64,000 nt of DNA from Selenomonas sp. (GTDB lineage Bacteria; Bacillota; Negativicutes; Selenomonadales; Selenomonadaceae). The stretch is from the NCBI GenBank assembly GCA_018052705.1, contig JAGPMW010000007.1:29019-93018 (forward strand). The letters are read 5' to 3'. Position numbers and translations under genes: made by a program. Position 1 is the stretch's first letter, and each line of letters begins with the position of its first letter. This document shows, in pieces, positions 1-8,688 of this stretch. The notes under the pieces were generated by a model. The model did not search any database, was not told the origin of the DNA, and saw nothing but the letters and a program-made list of their open reading frames with translations.

Positions 1-170
1 CTGTTGATGAAAAGCAGGAAGGCCAGCAGACCGTGCTGGAACTTCATGTTGCCGAGGATGACATGGGTAAGGTTATCGGGCGTCAGGGTCGTATTGCGAA
101 AGCACTGCGTACCGTGGTTAAAGCCGCAGCCACCCGGGAGAACACAAAAGTCACGGTTGAGATTATTTAA
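1..170 (+). CDS. khpA: KhpA-type KH-domain RNA-binding protein (3' end only)
   Basis: The reading frame that enters at base 3 gives about 55 residues ending at the TAA at 168-170. It contains the KH signature GKVIGRQGR followed by a helix (IAKALRTVVKAAA), the C-terminal half of the single-KH protein KhpA/YlqC. KhpA pairs with KhpB in Firmicutes and binds structured RNAs linked to cell division and envelope synthesis. The 5' part lies outside the window. Its position just ahead of ylqD-rimM-trmD is the usual Firmicute order rpsP-khpA-ylqD-rimM-trmD, so it is almost certainly co-transcribed with them. Confidence 0.9.
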   Translation, partial: VDEKQEGQQTVLELHVAEDDMGKVIGRQGRIAKALRTVVKAAATRENTKVTVEII

Positions 171-253
171 ATGAAAAGCGGCTGGCTCAGCTTTCACTGG
201 GCTTAGCCGCTATTTCTATGTATATGCTGATTCAGCAGAAAAGAGGAACTGTC

Positions 254-685
254 ATGGATATGATTTCACTCAAGGTACCAGTTACCATCAAGGCGAAATT
301 GACCGAGAAACTCAAAGCCAAGATCCTGAATGACCTGGAAGAGGGCATCAAGCGGGCTGAGCTGGAAGTCCAGCAGCTCAATCTGCAGGAGAAACGTGTC
401 ATGCAGGAGAATCAGCCAGCTGATCCGGAGCAGCCGACGGGCGAAGAAATCCAGCGTTTTCAGGCTATTCAGGGGCATTTTGGCGAGGAGCGCCAGAAGC
501 GTCTGCAGTATCGTGAAGAGGCTATGGCCCGCAAAGAAGAGACGGAGAAGCTGGTGCTGGGCGCTGAGATCGTTCAGGGGACGCTCGAGCGTCAGGTTGA
601 GGTTCATGTCGGCGATGATATGCGCGAAGTCATGAATGTGGAAGTGCTGGTGGAAGATGACAAGATTATCAGCATCCGCGGCTAA
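254..685 (+). CDS. ylqD: YlqD family protein
   Basis: A 143-residue charged, largely helical protein with a predicted coiled-coil centre (residues about 20-115, rich in E, K, Q and R) and a short C-terminal beta-rich tail. Sequence style and position between khpA and rimM match the YlqD family, whose function is unknown. I chose the ATG at 254, reading MDMISLKVPV, because it is preceded by AAGAGG. An upstream in-frame ATG at 218 would add 12 residues but has no ribosome-binding site. The stop lies 29 bases inside rimM, implying translational coupling. Confidence 0.85.
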   Translation: MDMISLKVPVTIKAKLTEKLKAKILNDLEEGIKRAELEVQQLNLQEKRVMQENQPADPEQPTGEEIQRFQAIQGHFGEERQKRLQYREEAMARKEETEKLVLGAEIVQGTLERQVEVHVGDDMREVMNVEVLVEDDKIISIRG

Positions 686-1199
686 GAAGCCGGCAGCTGT
701 AGACCGTGTAACCATCGGTAAGGTGGGGGCGGCGCATGGCATCCATGGAGAAATGCGCATTGTCCCGCTGACTGATTTCCTTGAGCGGTTTGAGACGATG
801 ACGGAAGTTATGGTCGGCGATGAACTGCTGCAGATCGAGAGCTGCCGATACCACAAACAGGATGTTCTCATGAAATTCCGTGAGTATCCGGTGCGGGAGG
901 ACGCGATGCACCTTACCGGCCGGCTGCTGACCGTAGCCCGCAGCGAGGCGGCACCACTGGAGGCGGGCGAGTTCTATACCTTTGATATCATCGGCCTGAC
1001 GGTTTATGATGTGGATGGCAATGAACTTGGCAAGGTGGAGAATGTCCTGCGTACAGGCAGCAATGATGTCTATCAGACCAGGCTTACGGCTGGCGGCGAG
1101 CTTTTGATCCCGGCGCTTAAGTCTGTCGTGAAAGAGATTGATATCAAGGGCAGCCGCATGGTCGTTGATATGCCTGAGGAGATCTCCGATGCGCATTGA
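657..1199 (+). CDS. rimM: Ribosome maturation factor RimM
   Basis: A 180-residue protein that carries the RimM N-terminal barrel motif IGKVGAAHGIHGEMR near residue 20 and a C-terminal PRC-barrel (EFYTFDIIGLTVYD, then EIDIKGSRMVVDMPE). RimM binds ribosomal protein S19 and helps 30S head maturation. The ATG at 657 has GGTGG close upstream and gives a length near the family norm of about 170; the earlier ATG at 636 only adds an unusual Trp-rich lead. The gene overlaps ylqD by 29 bases and trmD by 11 bases, as expected for a coupled operon. Confidence 0.93.
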   Translation: MTRLSASAAKKPAAVDRVTIGKVGAAHGIHGEMRIVPLTDFLERFETMTEVMVGDELLQIESCRYHKQDVLMKFREYPVREDAMHLTGRLLTVARSEAAPLEAGEFYTFDIIGLTVYDVDGNELGKVENVLRTGSNDVYQTRLTAGGELLIPALKSVVKEIDIKGSRMVVDMPEEISDAH

Positions 1200-1920
1200 C
1201 ATGGTGACGATTTTCCCGGAGATGTTTGCCGGGCCGTTCGGGGACAGCATTACGAAACGGGCCGTAGATAACGGGATTCTCGATATTCATTTCACGAACT
1301 TTCGGGATTATTCAGAGGATAAGCATCATCATGTCGACGATACACCGTTTGGTGGCGGCGCCGGTATGGTACTTAAGCCAGAGCCGATGTATCGTGCGGT
1401 GCGTGACGTTCTGGCCAGGACGGCCGAGTATGCGGGCAGCCGGCGGGTACTCATCATGGACCCCTCGGGGCCGACGTTTACGCAGTCCAAGGCCAAGGAA
1501 TTAGCTGGCTATGATCAGCTCGTGTTCATCTGCGGCCATTATGAAGGTTTTGATGCCCGCATTTACCAGCTGGCTGATGAGGCTGTCTCGATTGGCGATT
1601 TTGTGCTGACCGGTGGTGAGCTGCCGGCCATGGTGATTACCGATGCGGTATCGCGTATGCTGCCGGGCGTTCTTGGCGCTGATGATTCTGCACCCACAGA
1701 TTCTTTCTATGAAGGTCTGCTGGGATTTCCTCAGTATACGCGTCCGCGCGAGTTTGAGGGCATGGCGGTACCGGATGTTCTGATCTCTGGTGATCATGCG
1801 AAGATCCGGCAGTGGCGGCGGGAGCAGTCCCTGCTGACGACTAGGCATTGTCGTCCGGATCTGCTGGCTCGGGCACCGCTCAGCGACAAAGACAAGAAGT
1901 TCCTGCGGGAACACGAATAA
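1189..1920 (+). CDS. trmD: tRNA (guanine-N1)-methyltransferase TrmD
   Basis: A 243-residue SPOUT methyltransferase that makes m1G37 in tRNAs reading CNN and some other codons, which prevents +1 frameshifting. It starts MRIDMVTIFPEMF, and shows the trefoil-knot SAM-binding motifs CGHYEGFDARI and GDFVLTGGELPAMV and the tRNA-binding motif YTRPREFEGMAVPDVL. The ATG at 1189 has GAGGAG upstream and overlaps the end of rimM. It is the last gene of the operon; an intrinsic terminator follows directly. Confidence 0.97.
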   Translation: MRIDMVTIFPEMFAGPFGDSITKRAVDNGILDIHFTNFRDYSEDKHHHVDDTPFGGGAGMVLKPEPMYRAVRDVLARTAEYAGSRRVLIMDPSGPTFTQSKAKELAGYDQLVFICGHYEGFDARIYQLADEAVSIGDFVLTGGELPAMVITDAVSRMLPGVLGADDSAPTDSFYEGLLGFPQYTRPREFEGMAVPDVLISGDHAKIRQWRREQSLLTTRHCRPDLLARAPLSDKDKKFLREHE

Positions 1921-1935
1921 CAGACGGGATATCCG

Positions 1936-1984
1936 TATAAGGAAGCGGTGACATTTCGCTCGATTTGTCACCGCTTCCTTATAT
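1936..1984 (+). terminator. Intrinsic terminator after trmD
   Basis: A 14-bp or longer inverted repeat, AAGGAAGCGGTGAC with GTCACCGCTTCCTT, separated by a 14-base loop. The arms extend with A/T pairs on both sides. The T-run is short, so it may act in both directions or be leaky. Confidence 0.7.
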
Positions 1985-2035
1985 CCTGTGGTAGAATGGA
2001 TAGAGATACAATAAACGAGATGAGGAGAATGGACA

Positions 2036-2887
2036 ATGAAAGAAACAGCGCTGACTGCAGCTATCAATACAGCGATACAGCAGGCTACCGGCCTGTGCGA
2101 GCAGAAGCAGTTTGAGGCAGCAGTTCAAAGGCTCAAACAGGAGATTGACCGCATAGAGAAACTGAATCTGTATCAGGATGGTCAGGCGGACTATTATGAT
2201 TTCAATACGCTGATGGAGATGGTGATGTTTCAGACGCAGCATCCGGAAATTCAGCCTGTTGCGGACATTGAAGAGCCGCTCAATCGTCTCTATGCTATGT
2301 ACGGGTCGATTCTGCTCGAGCTGGGGAAGCTTGATGAAGCTGGCGAGGCCCTGAGCATTGTGATGGACTGGGACCCGATGAGTGCAGACATCGCTTTTGA
2401 GCATGCAGAGGTATTCAAGCAGAAGAAGGATATGGAAGCCTTTAAGCGGCTGACGGCAGCGATATTTTCTATCGCCTACAAGCGCCGCGAAATCGCCCGC
2501 TGTTATCGCAATATCGGCTATTATTTCGTTGAACAGCAGATGTGGGACGAGGCAGTCGGCTGCTATTTGCTGAGCATGAGCTTTGCTGAGGCTGAAGGAC
2601 GCTATCAGGCGGAGCAGGAGCTGCACTACATTTATGAAGAAACAAAAGGTGAGGCCGAGCGCCCATCCATAGGAGCTATGCGCTCTTATGGTGAGAAATA
2701 TGGTTTTCCCATCGGCCCGGATGAGAAGGTCATCGAGACGGCTATGCTCTACGGCAAGACGATGCTGGCGCAGAAGAAGTTCCAGCATGCCTCTTATTTT
2801 CTCGATATTGCCTATAAACTGACGGAGAACAAAGAGATCAAACAGGTGCTTGATGGCGTGAATGAACAGCTTGCGGCTCAGCACTGA
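2036..2887 (+). CDS. TPR-like helical repeat protein of unknown role
   Basis: A 283-residue, soluble, acidic and almost entirely helical protein without signal peptide or membrane segment. Spacing of A/G/Y/L residues in stretches such as LGKLDEAGEALSIVMDWDP (about residues 96-114) and DEAVGCYLLSMSFAEAEG (about residues 172-189) fits degenerate tetratricopeptide repeats, which bind protein partners. The start has GATGAGGAGAATGG upstream. It stands 14 bases before the nucleosidase gene on the same strand, so the two are probably co-transcribed. No specific function can be assigned. Confidence 0.75.
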   Translation: MKETALTAAINTAIQQATGLCEQKQFEAAVQRLKQEIDRIEKLNLYQDGQADYYDFNTLMEMVMFQTQHPEIQPVADIEEPLNRLYAMYGSILLELGKLDEAGEALSIVMDWDPMSADIAFEHAEVFKQKKDMEAFKRLTAAIFSIAYKRREIARCYRNIGYYFVEQQMWDEAVGCYLLSMSFAEAEGRYQAEQELHYIYEETKGEAERPSIGAMRSYGEKYGFPIGPDEKVIETAMLYGKTMLAQKKFQHASYFLDIAYKLTENKEIKQVLDGVNEQLAAQH

Positions 2888-2901
2888 CAGGAGGGATCAT
2901 C

Positions 2902-3651
2902 ATGCAGCCAATCCTGATCCAGGGGGCGATGAAGGTCGAGATGGGGACTTATCTTGACCATATGGAAAAAAAAGAAGAGCTTCTGATCGGCCAATGGCCG
3001 TTTGTCTGCGGCGTATTCCAAGGTATTCCGCTTATTATCTGCCAGACCGAGTGGGGGATGGCCAATGCGGCTGCCTGCACGGCACTGGCTATGGAGCGGT
3101 TCCATCCTGCTGCTGTTATCAGTCAGGGAACAGCTGGTGGACATGACCCTGAACTGAATGTATTCGATATTGTAGTAGCTGAACGCACGGTCAATGAGTC
3201 AGCCTGGCAGACCCGCTATGCAGCCCCAGGCGAGGGCGTGGATTATCGGGCTTTGAAAAAGCTGGGCGTGTTTGCTTATGATCATCAGCAGCAAAAATTC
3301 ACACAGGAGGTCTATCATGCCTGCGACTCAGGCTGGGTACAGGCAGCAATGGATGCACAGGCTGTTTATAGGCGCGGATGCGTAGTCCGTGGTACGGTCG
3401 GCACTTGTGACAGCTGGAACTGTGAGGCTGACCGCGTGCTGTTCCTGCATGAGTTTTATGGCTCGTCCTGTGAAGAGATGGAAAGTGATGCGGTTGCCCA
3501 GATCTGCCAGACCTATGCCGTACCGTTCCTGTCAATCCGTGTTATCTCCAATACCGTGTTTGATGGCGATACGGACTGGGATCTCAGCGTCGGTCCTGCA
3601 CTGCAGACCTATGTGCTGGCTGTGATCGCGGCACACCAGGCAAAATCATAA
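2902..3651 (+). CDS. MTA/SAH nucleosidase-family protein with altered general-acid residue
   Basis: A 249-residue member of the PNP/UDP family closest to 5'-methylthioadenosine/S-adenosylhomocysteine nucleosidase, which clears SAH, MTA and 5'-deoxyadenosine. Conserved features include QGAMKVE with the catalytic Glu13, the GTAGG loop near residue 77, and EMES, whose Glu194 matches ribose-binding Glu174 of the E. coli enzyme. The residue exactly 23 positions later, where E. coli has the general acid Asp197 in RAISD, is Asn217 in RVISN. This suggests different base specificity or reduced activity, so I do not assign mtnN. The RBS is GGAGGGATCATC before ATG. Confidence 0.8.
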   Translation: MQPILIQGAMKVEMGTYLDHMEKKEELLIGQWPFVCGVFQGIPLIICQTEWGMANAAACTALAMERFHPAAVISQGTAGGHDPELNVFDIVVAERTVNESAWQTRYAAPGEGVDYRALKKLGVFAYDHQQQKFTQEVYHACDSGWVQAAMDAQAVYRRGCVVRGTVGTCDSWNCEADRVLFLHEFYGSSCEEMESDAVAQICQTYAVPFLSIRVISNTVFDGDTDWDLSVGPALQTYVLAVIAAHQAKS

Positions 3652-3667
3652 TAGCTGTATCATGTCG

Positions 3668-3721
3668 GCAATAAAACAACGCCTACCTCCAGTTGTTGGA
3701 GACAGGCGTTGTTTTATTGCT
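3668..3721. terminator. Bidirectional terminator between convergent operons
   Basis: A long, nearly perfect inverted repeat with A-rich left and T-rich right flanks: GCAATAAAACAACGCCT and its exact complement AGGCGTTGTTTTATTGC around an imperfect CTCCA/TGGAG inner stem. It serves the nucleosidase gene on plus and the nitrogenase-like/hyp operon on minus. The stop codon of the latter lies inside the repeat. Confidence 0.9.
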
Positions 3722-4985
3722 CACATTTTGCCCGGAAGTTATTGAAACCGGCCTGAGCAATGAGATTGGGAATCTCTTTGGCATAGAGACGGCCGGAGAA
3801 GCCTTCGTGCGGCAGTGAGATGAGATGGGCAGATGGAGGGATAATCGGAGCGTACATCGGATCAGCAATGATCGTCCGAGCCTGTGCGAAGCGGGGAATC
3901 AGGTCCGTCTCGTCAGTAAGCTGCAGGCTGTCGGCACGCAGCAGTGAACGTTCGGTTTCGACCGGGACAATGACCTGATAGTGACCACAGCCGGCGGATT
4001 CGAGCGCCGCAGCCAGCGACTGGGCATAGATGCTTTCGCCGATAATGAGCTGTGGCTGCATGGGGGATGACTCAGCGGCCTGTGTATGGGGATTATCGGC
4101 GGTACCAGCAGTCATGGGAGTGGCCGGCAGTATTACGGGCTCTTCAGACAGCCAGGGAATACGGATTTTGTTATCGCTGGCGGATGCGCGCAAAGCGGCA
4201 GATAATGATTCCTGCATGGTTCCGACTGGTGTACCGATGACGTAAGGAATGTCTCGTTCCTGCTGCATGATCCGGGCAGCGCCGAGGCCGCCGTAGGTCA
4301 CGACCAGATTGACGTCGGCCTGAGTCGAGTCGATGATGCTGTCGAGTGTTTCGCCCATAGCCCAGCAGGATTCAGGGAGGAAATCCTCTGCGGTCAGCCA
4401 GTCCTTCATCGCAGCATCCGCTCCGTTAAGGGAAAAGTCCTGTGGAGTAACGCCGAGCAGGTTCACCCGCAGTCTGTTGTTTTTGCCTGAGTCAGCCCCA
4501 GCTGGCTGGCCAATCCCGCGTGCAGTGTTTTGCTGGCGGCAGGCCCAGCCAGCCAGCCATTCGAGGGCATAGTAGATGCCGCGTTCATAGTAGTGCATAC
4601 TGTTAGTCGGCAGTGTGAAGCAGGGAATGGCGGTCTTCTGGGTAATGATCCGGGCCAGGGCACTCATATCGGTGCCGATAAGGAAGGCAATCTGCGATGG
4701 AATAATGCAGATGAAAGCCGGTTGGAATTGCCGGGCAGATTCAATGATATCGCGGATGAAGCGGTCGTCGCGGCCAAGAACGGCGTCCTGCTCATTTAGT
4801 CCGGAGATAAAAATGAGGCTGTCTGTGTTGTACCAGCGGGGCTCATCATGAGTGGTATAGGTGGAATTGCAGCCGGACGGGTCATGCATGACGATCATGC
4901 CCCCCAGCTCAAAGAGCGCGGAGCACACACCGAAGGAATCGGCGGAATAGGTAGACAGGATATGCGCAGTCTGATGTAGTTTCAT
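3714..4985 (-). CDS. Nitrogenase component-1-like protein, K-type, second pair
   Basis: A 423-residue protein of the nitrogenase alpha/beta-chain (oxidoreductase component 1) fold. Family landmarks are a Gly-rich turn with one cluster-type cysteine in HDPSGC (Cys39), then SGLNEQDAVLGRDDR, the position of the NifD/NifK GGxxxL region, and FLIGTDM. The residue matching the third P-cluster cysteine is Gln98. It is clearly paralogous to the 11063-12127 product, sharing DEPRW, GRDDR and D-x2-G-C. Its ATG overlaps the preceding gene by 4 bases. It is too divergent to be NifK, BchB, CfbD or NifN. Substrate is unknown; the partner is presumably the 4982-6304 product. Confidence 0.75.
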   Translation of the reverse strand: MKLHQTAHILSTYSADSFGVCSALFELGGMIVMHDPSGCNSTYTTHDEPRWYNTDSLIFISGLNEQDAVLGRDDRFIRDIIESARQFQPAFICIIPSQIAFLIGTDMSALARIITQKTAIPCFTLPTNSMHYYERGIYYALEWLAGWACRQQNTARGIGQPAGADSGKNNRLRVNLLGVTPQDFSLNGADAAMKDWLTAEDFLPESCWAMGETLDSIIDSTQADVNLVVTYGGLGAARIMQQERDIPYVIGTPVGTMQESLSAALRASASDNKIRIPWLSEEPVILPATPMTAGTADNPHTQAAESSPMQPQLIIGESIYAQSLAAALESAGCGHYQVIVPVETERSLLRADSLQLTDETDLIPRFAQARTIIADPMYAPIIPPSAHLISLPHEGFSGRLYAKEIPNLIAQAGFNNFRAKCEQ

Positions 4986-6304
4986 AGGCAGCAGGGACCT
5001 CCAAAGCCTTTACGGCTGATGATTTGACGGGTATCTTTGGGAATGAGGAAAGCCTCACTCATGGACCGGACCAGCCGCATTATGGCATCGATGCCATAAT
5101 GGCCGCCACCTTCGACAAACTCGACAAAGTAGGGACTGTCATTGAACCAGGCTGCTTTTTGTCCCAGGCATAGTATCTTTTCGGTTGTGCCGCGAGTGAG
5201 TACCCGTTCATCGGGATGCTTGGCGGACCAGAGCTCGATTGAGCCGTGGTTCTGCTGGAGCCAGTCGAAATTTTGCCGGTCTTCAGGCGTTACGCCGTCT
5301 GCGTAAATCCGGCAGACATTGAAGCCGTGCTCACAGAGCATGCGGGCCAGGCTGAACGGAGCAAACGTGAGTGTATAGTCAAGGGCAATTGGTGTGCTGC
5401 CCAATTGCTCGTGCAGGGCATCTAGCGCCAGTTCGGATTCGGCGATACGGTGGCGGTAGTCTGGCAGCGGCACATGGATCTGCTCAGCCAGTTCTGCCAA
5501 ACTGGTCAGGATTTCGTCGCAGCGCCAGTACTGGGGCAGGAACAGATAGTCCTGACCCAGCCGCTGCTTGAGGTCGCGGGCGGCCTTGTGACCAAATGGA
5601 TTGCAGTAGATATTTAAGCAGCTTGCCGCCATCTGCTGGAATTCGGCATAGCTGTGGCAGGTGTTCATATCACGGATCGTCCAGCCGTTGGTCTGCAGCA
5701 GCTGGATGAGTTCACTGCTGGCATCTGTTGCTAAATTGCCGGACAGGATATTGCAGGTCTTTGGCTGTCGAGGCTGTGGGTGCCAGAGACGGTAGATTTC
5801 GCGGCGCAGCCGTTCCTCGGGGGTAATGCTGCGGGTCTGCCGGATCGGATCCATGATACATTGCGCGAAATCAGTGTCGGGAAAGCGTTGGCGCAGGGTA
5901 TGGTAGACATATTGCAGGTCAGTACCCATGAAGTGATGGAAGCAGGCCGTGAATACCAGTACGACAGGCGGCAGTTTGGGCAGATTGGTCAGAATGTCGG
6001 TGATCCCATCGATGATGAGTCGTTCATTGTCGGTGCGGACGAGGTCCTTTTCGAGGAGTTCGATCGTGGAAAAACGGTCCATGGCGCCGCGCTCAGCGGC
6101 AGTAAGTACGACACCGCGCAGACAGCCGGAGGCGCAGATGTAGATCTGGTGTGCCTCCGGCAGCTGGAGCGCGGTATGGACGATGTTCCAGGTGCCACGG
6201 GCCGGTGGCGAGAATTCCAGCGTGCGGGGAAAAAAATTGTGGGGATCGGCGTCTTTCAGGAGTTGGCAGGCCCGATTAATATGACCGTTGATTTTTTGCA
6301 GCAT
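4982..6304 (-). CDS. Nitrogenase component-1-like protein, D-type, second pair
   Basis: A 440-residue nitrogenase component-1 family protein. Two likely [4Fe-4S]-type ligands can be placed: Cys61 in CASGCLRG and Cys121 in TACFHHFMGTD, matching the first and third P-cluster cysteines of NifD. The middle one is missing. An extra Cys57 lies near. It aligns through its N-terminal third with the 12124-13410 product (FSP, GC, DRF, GTD) and ends in an unusual GPCCL tail. It follows hypE by 28 bases and overlaps the next gene by 4, so the two form a co-translated heteromer. Function is unknown. Confidence 0.75.
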   Translation of the reverse strand: MLQKINGHINRACQLLKDADPHNFFPRTLEFSPPARGTWNIVHTALQLPEAHQIYICASGCLRGVVLTAAERGAMDRFSTIELLEKDLVRTDNERLIIDGITDILTNLPKLPPVVLVFTACFHHFMGTDLQYVYHTLRQRFPDTDFAQCIMDPIRQTRSITPEERLRREIYRLWHPQPRQPKTCNILSGNLATDASSELIQLLQTNGWTIRDMNTCHSYAEFQQMAASCLNIYCNPFGHKAARDLKQRLGQDYLFLPQYWRCDEILTSLAELAEQIHVPLPDYRHRIAESELALDALHEQLGSTPIALDYTLTFAPFSLARMLCEHGFNVCRIYADGVTPEDRQNFDWLQQNHGSIELWSAKHPDERVLTRGTTEKILCLGQKAAWFNDSPYFVEFVEGGGHYGIDAIMRLVRSMSEAFLIPKDTRQIISRKGFGGPCCL

Positions 6305-6332
6305 GATATGTTCCTTTTTTTAGTGACAGGTG

Positions 6333-7364
6333 TCAGCAGATGCGGGGCAGAAGCTCACCGCCAGGTGCCGGAAGCATGGTTTTGGTTCCGATTTCGGTTG
6401 TCATGATGACCTTGCCTTTGCTTTCGGGGGCATCGATGACTTCGCCGATGATGGCGGCATCATGCGAATACCTGCTTTGCTGGAGGGTGGCAACAATCCC
6501 GGGGGCAGCGGACTGGGGGGCAAAGATGACCAGTCGTCCTTCGCAGGCCAGATAAAGCGGTTCGAGTCCGAGCATACCGCAGACACCGCGAACAGCCGGA
6601 TTGACTGGCACATCTGCCGCATTGAGGCGGATGCCGACCTGGCTCTGCTCGGCAATTTCGTAGAGGACTGTGCCGACACCGCCACGGGTTGCATCGCGGA
6701 TGACATGGAGGTCCTGACGGTCAGGGATTGTATCAAGCAGCGATTTGACTGTGCCCCAGAGCGGTGCACAGTCACTGGTTACATCGGCGTCGATGCTGAA
6801 TTCATTGCGGGCCAGCAGGATGGTACAGCCATGACGGCCTACATCACCGGTGACAATGACCGCATCGCCCGGCCTGGCACGGTTGCCAGCTGGCGATGCA
6901 CCAGCCTGGACTTCACCGATGCCGGTAGTGGTGATGAATACATGATCGACCTGGCCACGCCCGGCCACCTTGGTATCGCCGGCGACAATCTGGACACCGG
7001 CTTCAGCGGCTGTTTTTTCCATAGCGGCAGCAATTTCCTCCAGCTGTGCCAGCGGGAAACCTTCCTCAATCTGGAAGGCGCAGGAGAGATAGCGTGGGCG
7101 GGCGCCCATGCAGGCGAGGTCGTTGACCGTACCGCAGATGCTGAGCTTGCCAATGTTGCCACCGGGAAACTTCCATGGCGAGACAATGAAGCCATCGGTC
7201 GTGAAAGCCGCTCTTATCCCGCCAATCGGCAGGATGGCTGCATCATCGCTGGTGAATTCAGGATTGGTGAAATGCTGCTGGAACACGTCATGGATCAGTG
7301 CAGCGGTCTGGCGGCCGCCCGCACCGTGGGCTAGAGTCACCGTTTTATTGAGATCAATGGGCAT
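6333..7364 (-). CDS. hypE: Carbamoyl dehydratase HypE
   Basis: A 343-residue PurM/ThiL-like ATPase. It dehydrates the thiocarbamate placed on its own C-terminal cysteine by HypF, giving the thiocyanate that becomes the CN ligands of the Fe(CN)2CO unit. The sequence has LAHGAGGRQT at the N-terminus, TSDDAAI for nucleotide/metal binding, and the diagnostic C-terminal PRIC, with the reactive cysteine last. Its ATG overlaps the hypD stop in TGATG. All features needed for activity look intact. Confidence 0.96.
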   Translation of the reverse strand: MPIDLNKTVTLAHGAGGRQTAALIHDVFQQHFTNPEFTSDDAAILPIGGIRAAFTTDGFIVSPWKFPGGNIGKLSICGTVNDLACMGARPRYLSCAFQIEEGFPLAQLEEIAAAMEKTAAEAGVQIVAGDTKVAGRGQVDHVFITTTGIGEVQAGASPAGNRARPGDAVIVTGDVGRHGCTILLARNEFSIDADVTSDCAPLWGTVKSLLDTIPDRQDLHVIRDATRGGVGTVLYEIAEQSQVGIRLNAADVPVNPAVRGVCGMLGLEPLYLACEGRLVIFAPQSAAPGIVATLQQSRYSHDAAIIGEVIDAPESKGKVIMTTEIGTKTMLPAPGGELLPRIC

Positions 7365-8479
7365 CAGAATTTTCCTCCATACTGGTAGAATGCGGAACAG
7401 GCACCTTCGTGCGAAACCATGCAGGCACCGACCGGGTGCTCAGGATTGCAGATCCTGCTAAAGAGCGGACATTCGGGCGGTGTACATTGACCCTGCAGAA
7501 TATCGCCGCAGCGGCAGGCCGGGCTGCCATGACCGTGCATGGCAGGGATCTGATATTTTACCCGGGCATCAAACGCGCTGCAGCTGGCCCGCAGCTGCAG
7601 GCCGCTTTGTGGAATGGTACCCAGACCGCGCCATTCGGCATCACATGGTTCCATAAGGGTACGGACAAGCTTTTGGGCGGCGCTGCTGCCGGTTTTGGTG
7701 ACAACCCGGGGATAACAGTTGACGAAGAACGGCCTGCCCTCTGCCTGTTTGCGGATGATAACGGCCAGCGCAGTGAGGAGCTCGCCAGCCGTGAAGCCAG
7801 CAGCAACTCCCGAAATTCCATGGGTATGGACCAGCTGTTCCGGCAAAGCTGTGCCGGTGATGGCGCAGACATGGCCGGGATAGAGGTAGGCGTCACAGGC
7901 ATCAGCCATGGCGAGATAGGCCTGATCCATGGTCTTGTTGGCCGTCAGCAGCGAGAAATTCGTGAGTCCCTGCGTCATGGCCCGCTTGACCGCCAGGCAG
8001 GCGGCCGGAGTCGTGGTTTCAAAGCCGACAGACAGGAAGACAACGGCTTCATCCGGATGCCCGGCGGCATAGGTCACGGCATCCAGCGGCGTATAAACAA
8101 CCTGAACCTTGGCACCGGCGGCCCGAGCTTCGCCGAGGTTCTGGGCGGTGCCCGGTACCCGGACAAGATCGCCGAAGGTGCAGATCGTTACCTTTTTTTG
8201 GACAGCCAGCCAGACTGCTTCGTCGATGAAATCCGTCTGAGTGACACAGACAGGACAACCCGGTCCCGAGATGAGTTCAATATTTTCTGGCAGGAGCTGA
8301 CGGATGCCCAGACGAAATATTTCGTGGGTATGTGTGCCGCAAACTTCCATGATGCGTAGTTTTGGGCCGCGGTAGTCTGTGATGATGCTGCGCGCTTCCC
8401 GCAAGCCTGAATTTATTTCAGAGGAACAATTCGTCAATTTTCTCAGTCCATTCCTATTCGTATTAATGAGCAGGATCAA
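7364..8479 (-). CDS. hypD: Fe-(CN)2CO assembly scaffold HypD
   Basis: A 371-residue iron-sulfur protein that with HypC forms the platform on which Fe(CN)2CO is built. Visible motifs are MEVCGTHTH, GPGCPVC with the redox cysteine pair, GFETTTP, and the C-terminal cysteine set CRCGDILQG, CTPPECPLF and CMVSHEGAC for a [4Fe-4S] cluster. The start is TTG at 8479, overlapping the hypC TGA (TTGA) with AAGGA upstream; no better start precedes MEVCG at the family's usual distance. The protein appears fully functional. Confidence 0.95.
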   Translation of the reverse strand: MILLINTNRNGLRKLTNCSSEINSGLREARSIITDYRGPKLRIMEVCGTHTHEIFRLGIRQLLPENIELISGPGCPVCVTQTDFIDEAVWLAVQKKVTICTFGDLVRVPGTAQNLGEARAAGAKVQVVYTPLDAVTYAAGHPDEAVVFLSVGFETTTPAACLAVKRAMTQGLTNFSLLTANKTMDQAYLAMADACDAYLYPGHVCAITGTALPEQLVHTHGISGVAAGFTAGELLTALAVIIRKQAEGRPFFVNCYPRVVTKTGSSAAQKLVRTLMEPCDAEWRGLGTIPQSGLQLRASCSAFDARVKYQIPAMHGHGSPACRCGDILQGQCTPPECPLFSRICNPEHPVGACMVSHEGACSAFYQYGGKF

Positions 8480-8682
8480 AGGTCCTTCATGATCATGGCT
8501 GCTTCTTCCTGATCATCACTGGTGATCCTGGCAATGGCAATGCCGGCATGGACCATGACATAGTCGCCAGGGTCCAGTTCATCAAGCAGTTCAGCCGAGA
8601 CTTCACGACGGGCACCAGAGGCATCGACAATAGCTGTGCCATTGGTGATTTTTATTACTTTGGCAGGTAAACCTACACACAT
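8476..8682 (-). CDS. hypC: HypC/HybG family chaperone
   Basis: A 68-residue OB-fold protein starting MCVGLPAKV; the N-terminal Cys2 binds the iron being assembled. The length and the central LDELDPGDYVMVHAG motif fit HypC. In NiFe hydrogenase maturation HypC carries the Fe(CN)2CO unit from HypD to the hydrogenase large subunit. No hydrogenase is encoded here, so the recipient in this system is open. It is 6 bases downstream of hypF. Confidence 0.95.
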   Translation of the reverse strand: MCVGLPAKVIKITNGTAIVDASGARREVSAELLDELDPGDYVMVHAGIAIARITSDDQEEAAMIMKDL

Positions 8683-8688
8683 GATGAT

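Noticed and set aside
6330..7334. 334-codon plus-strand open frame opposite hypE, and similar long frames opposite hypD and hypF
   Set aside because: Composition effect of GC-rich, well-coded hyp genes; no RBS and no recognisable protein sequence, while the minus-strand genes show family motifs.
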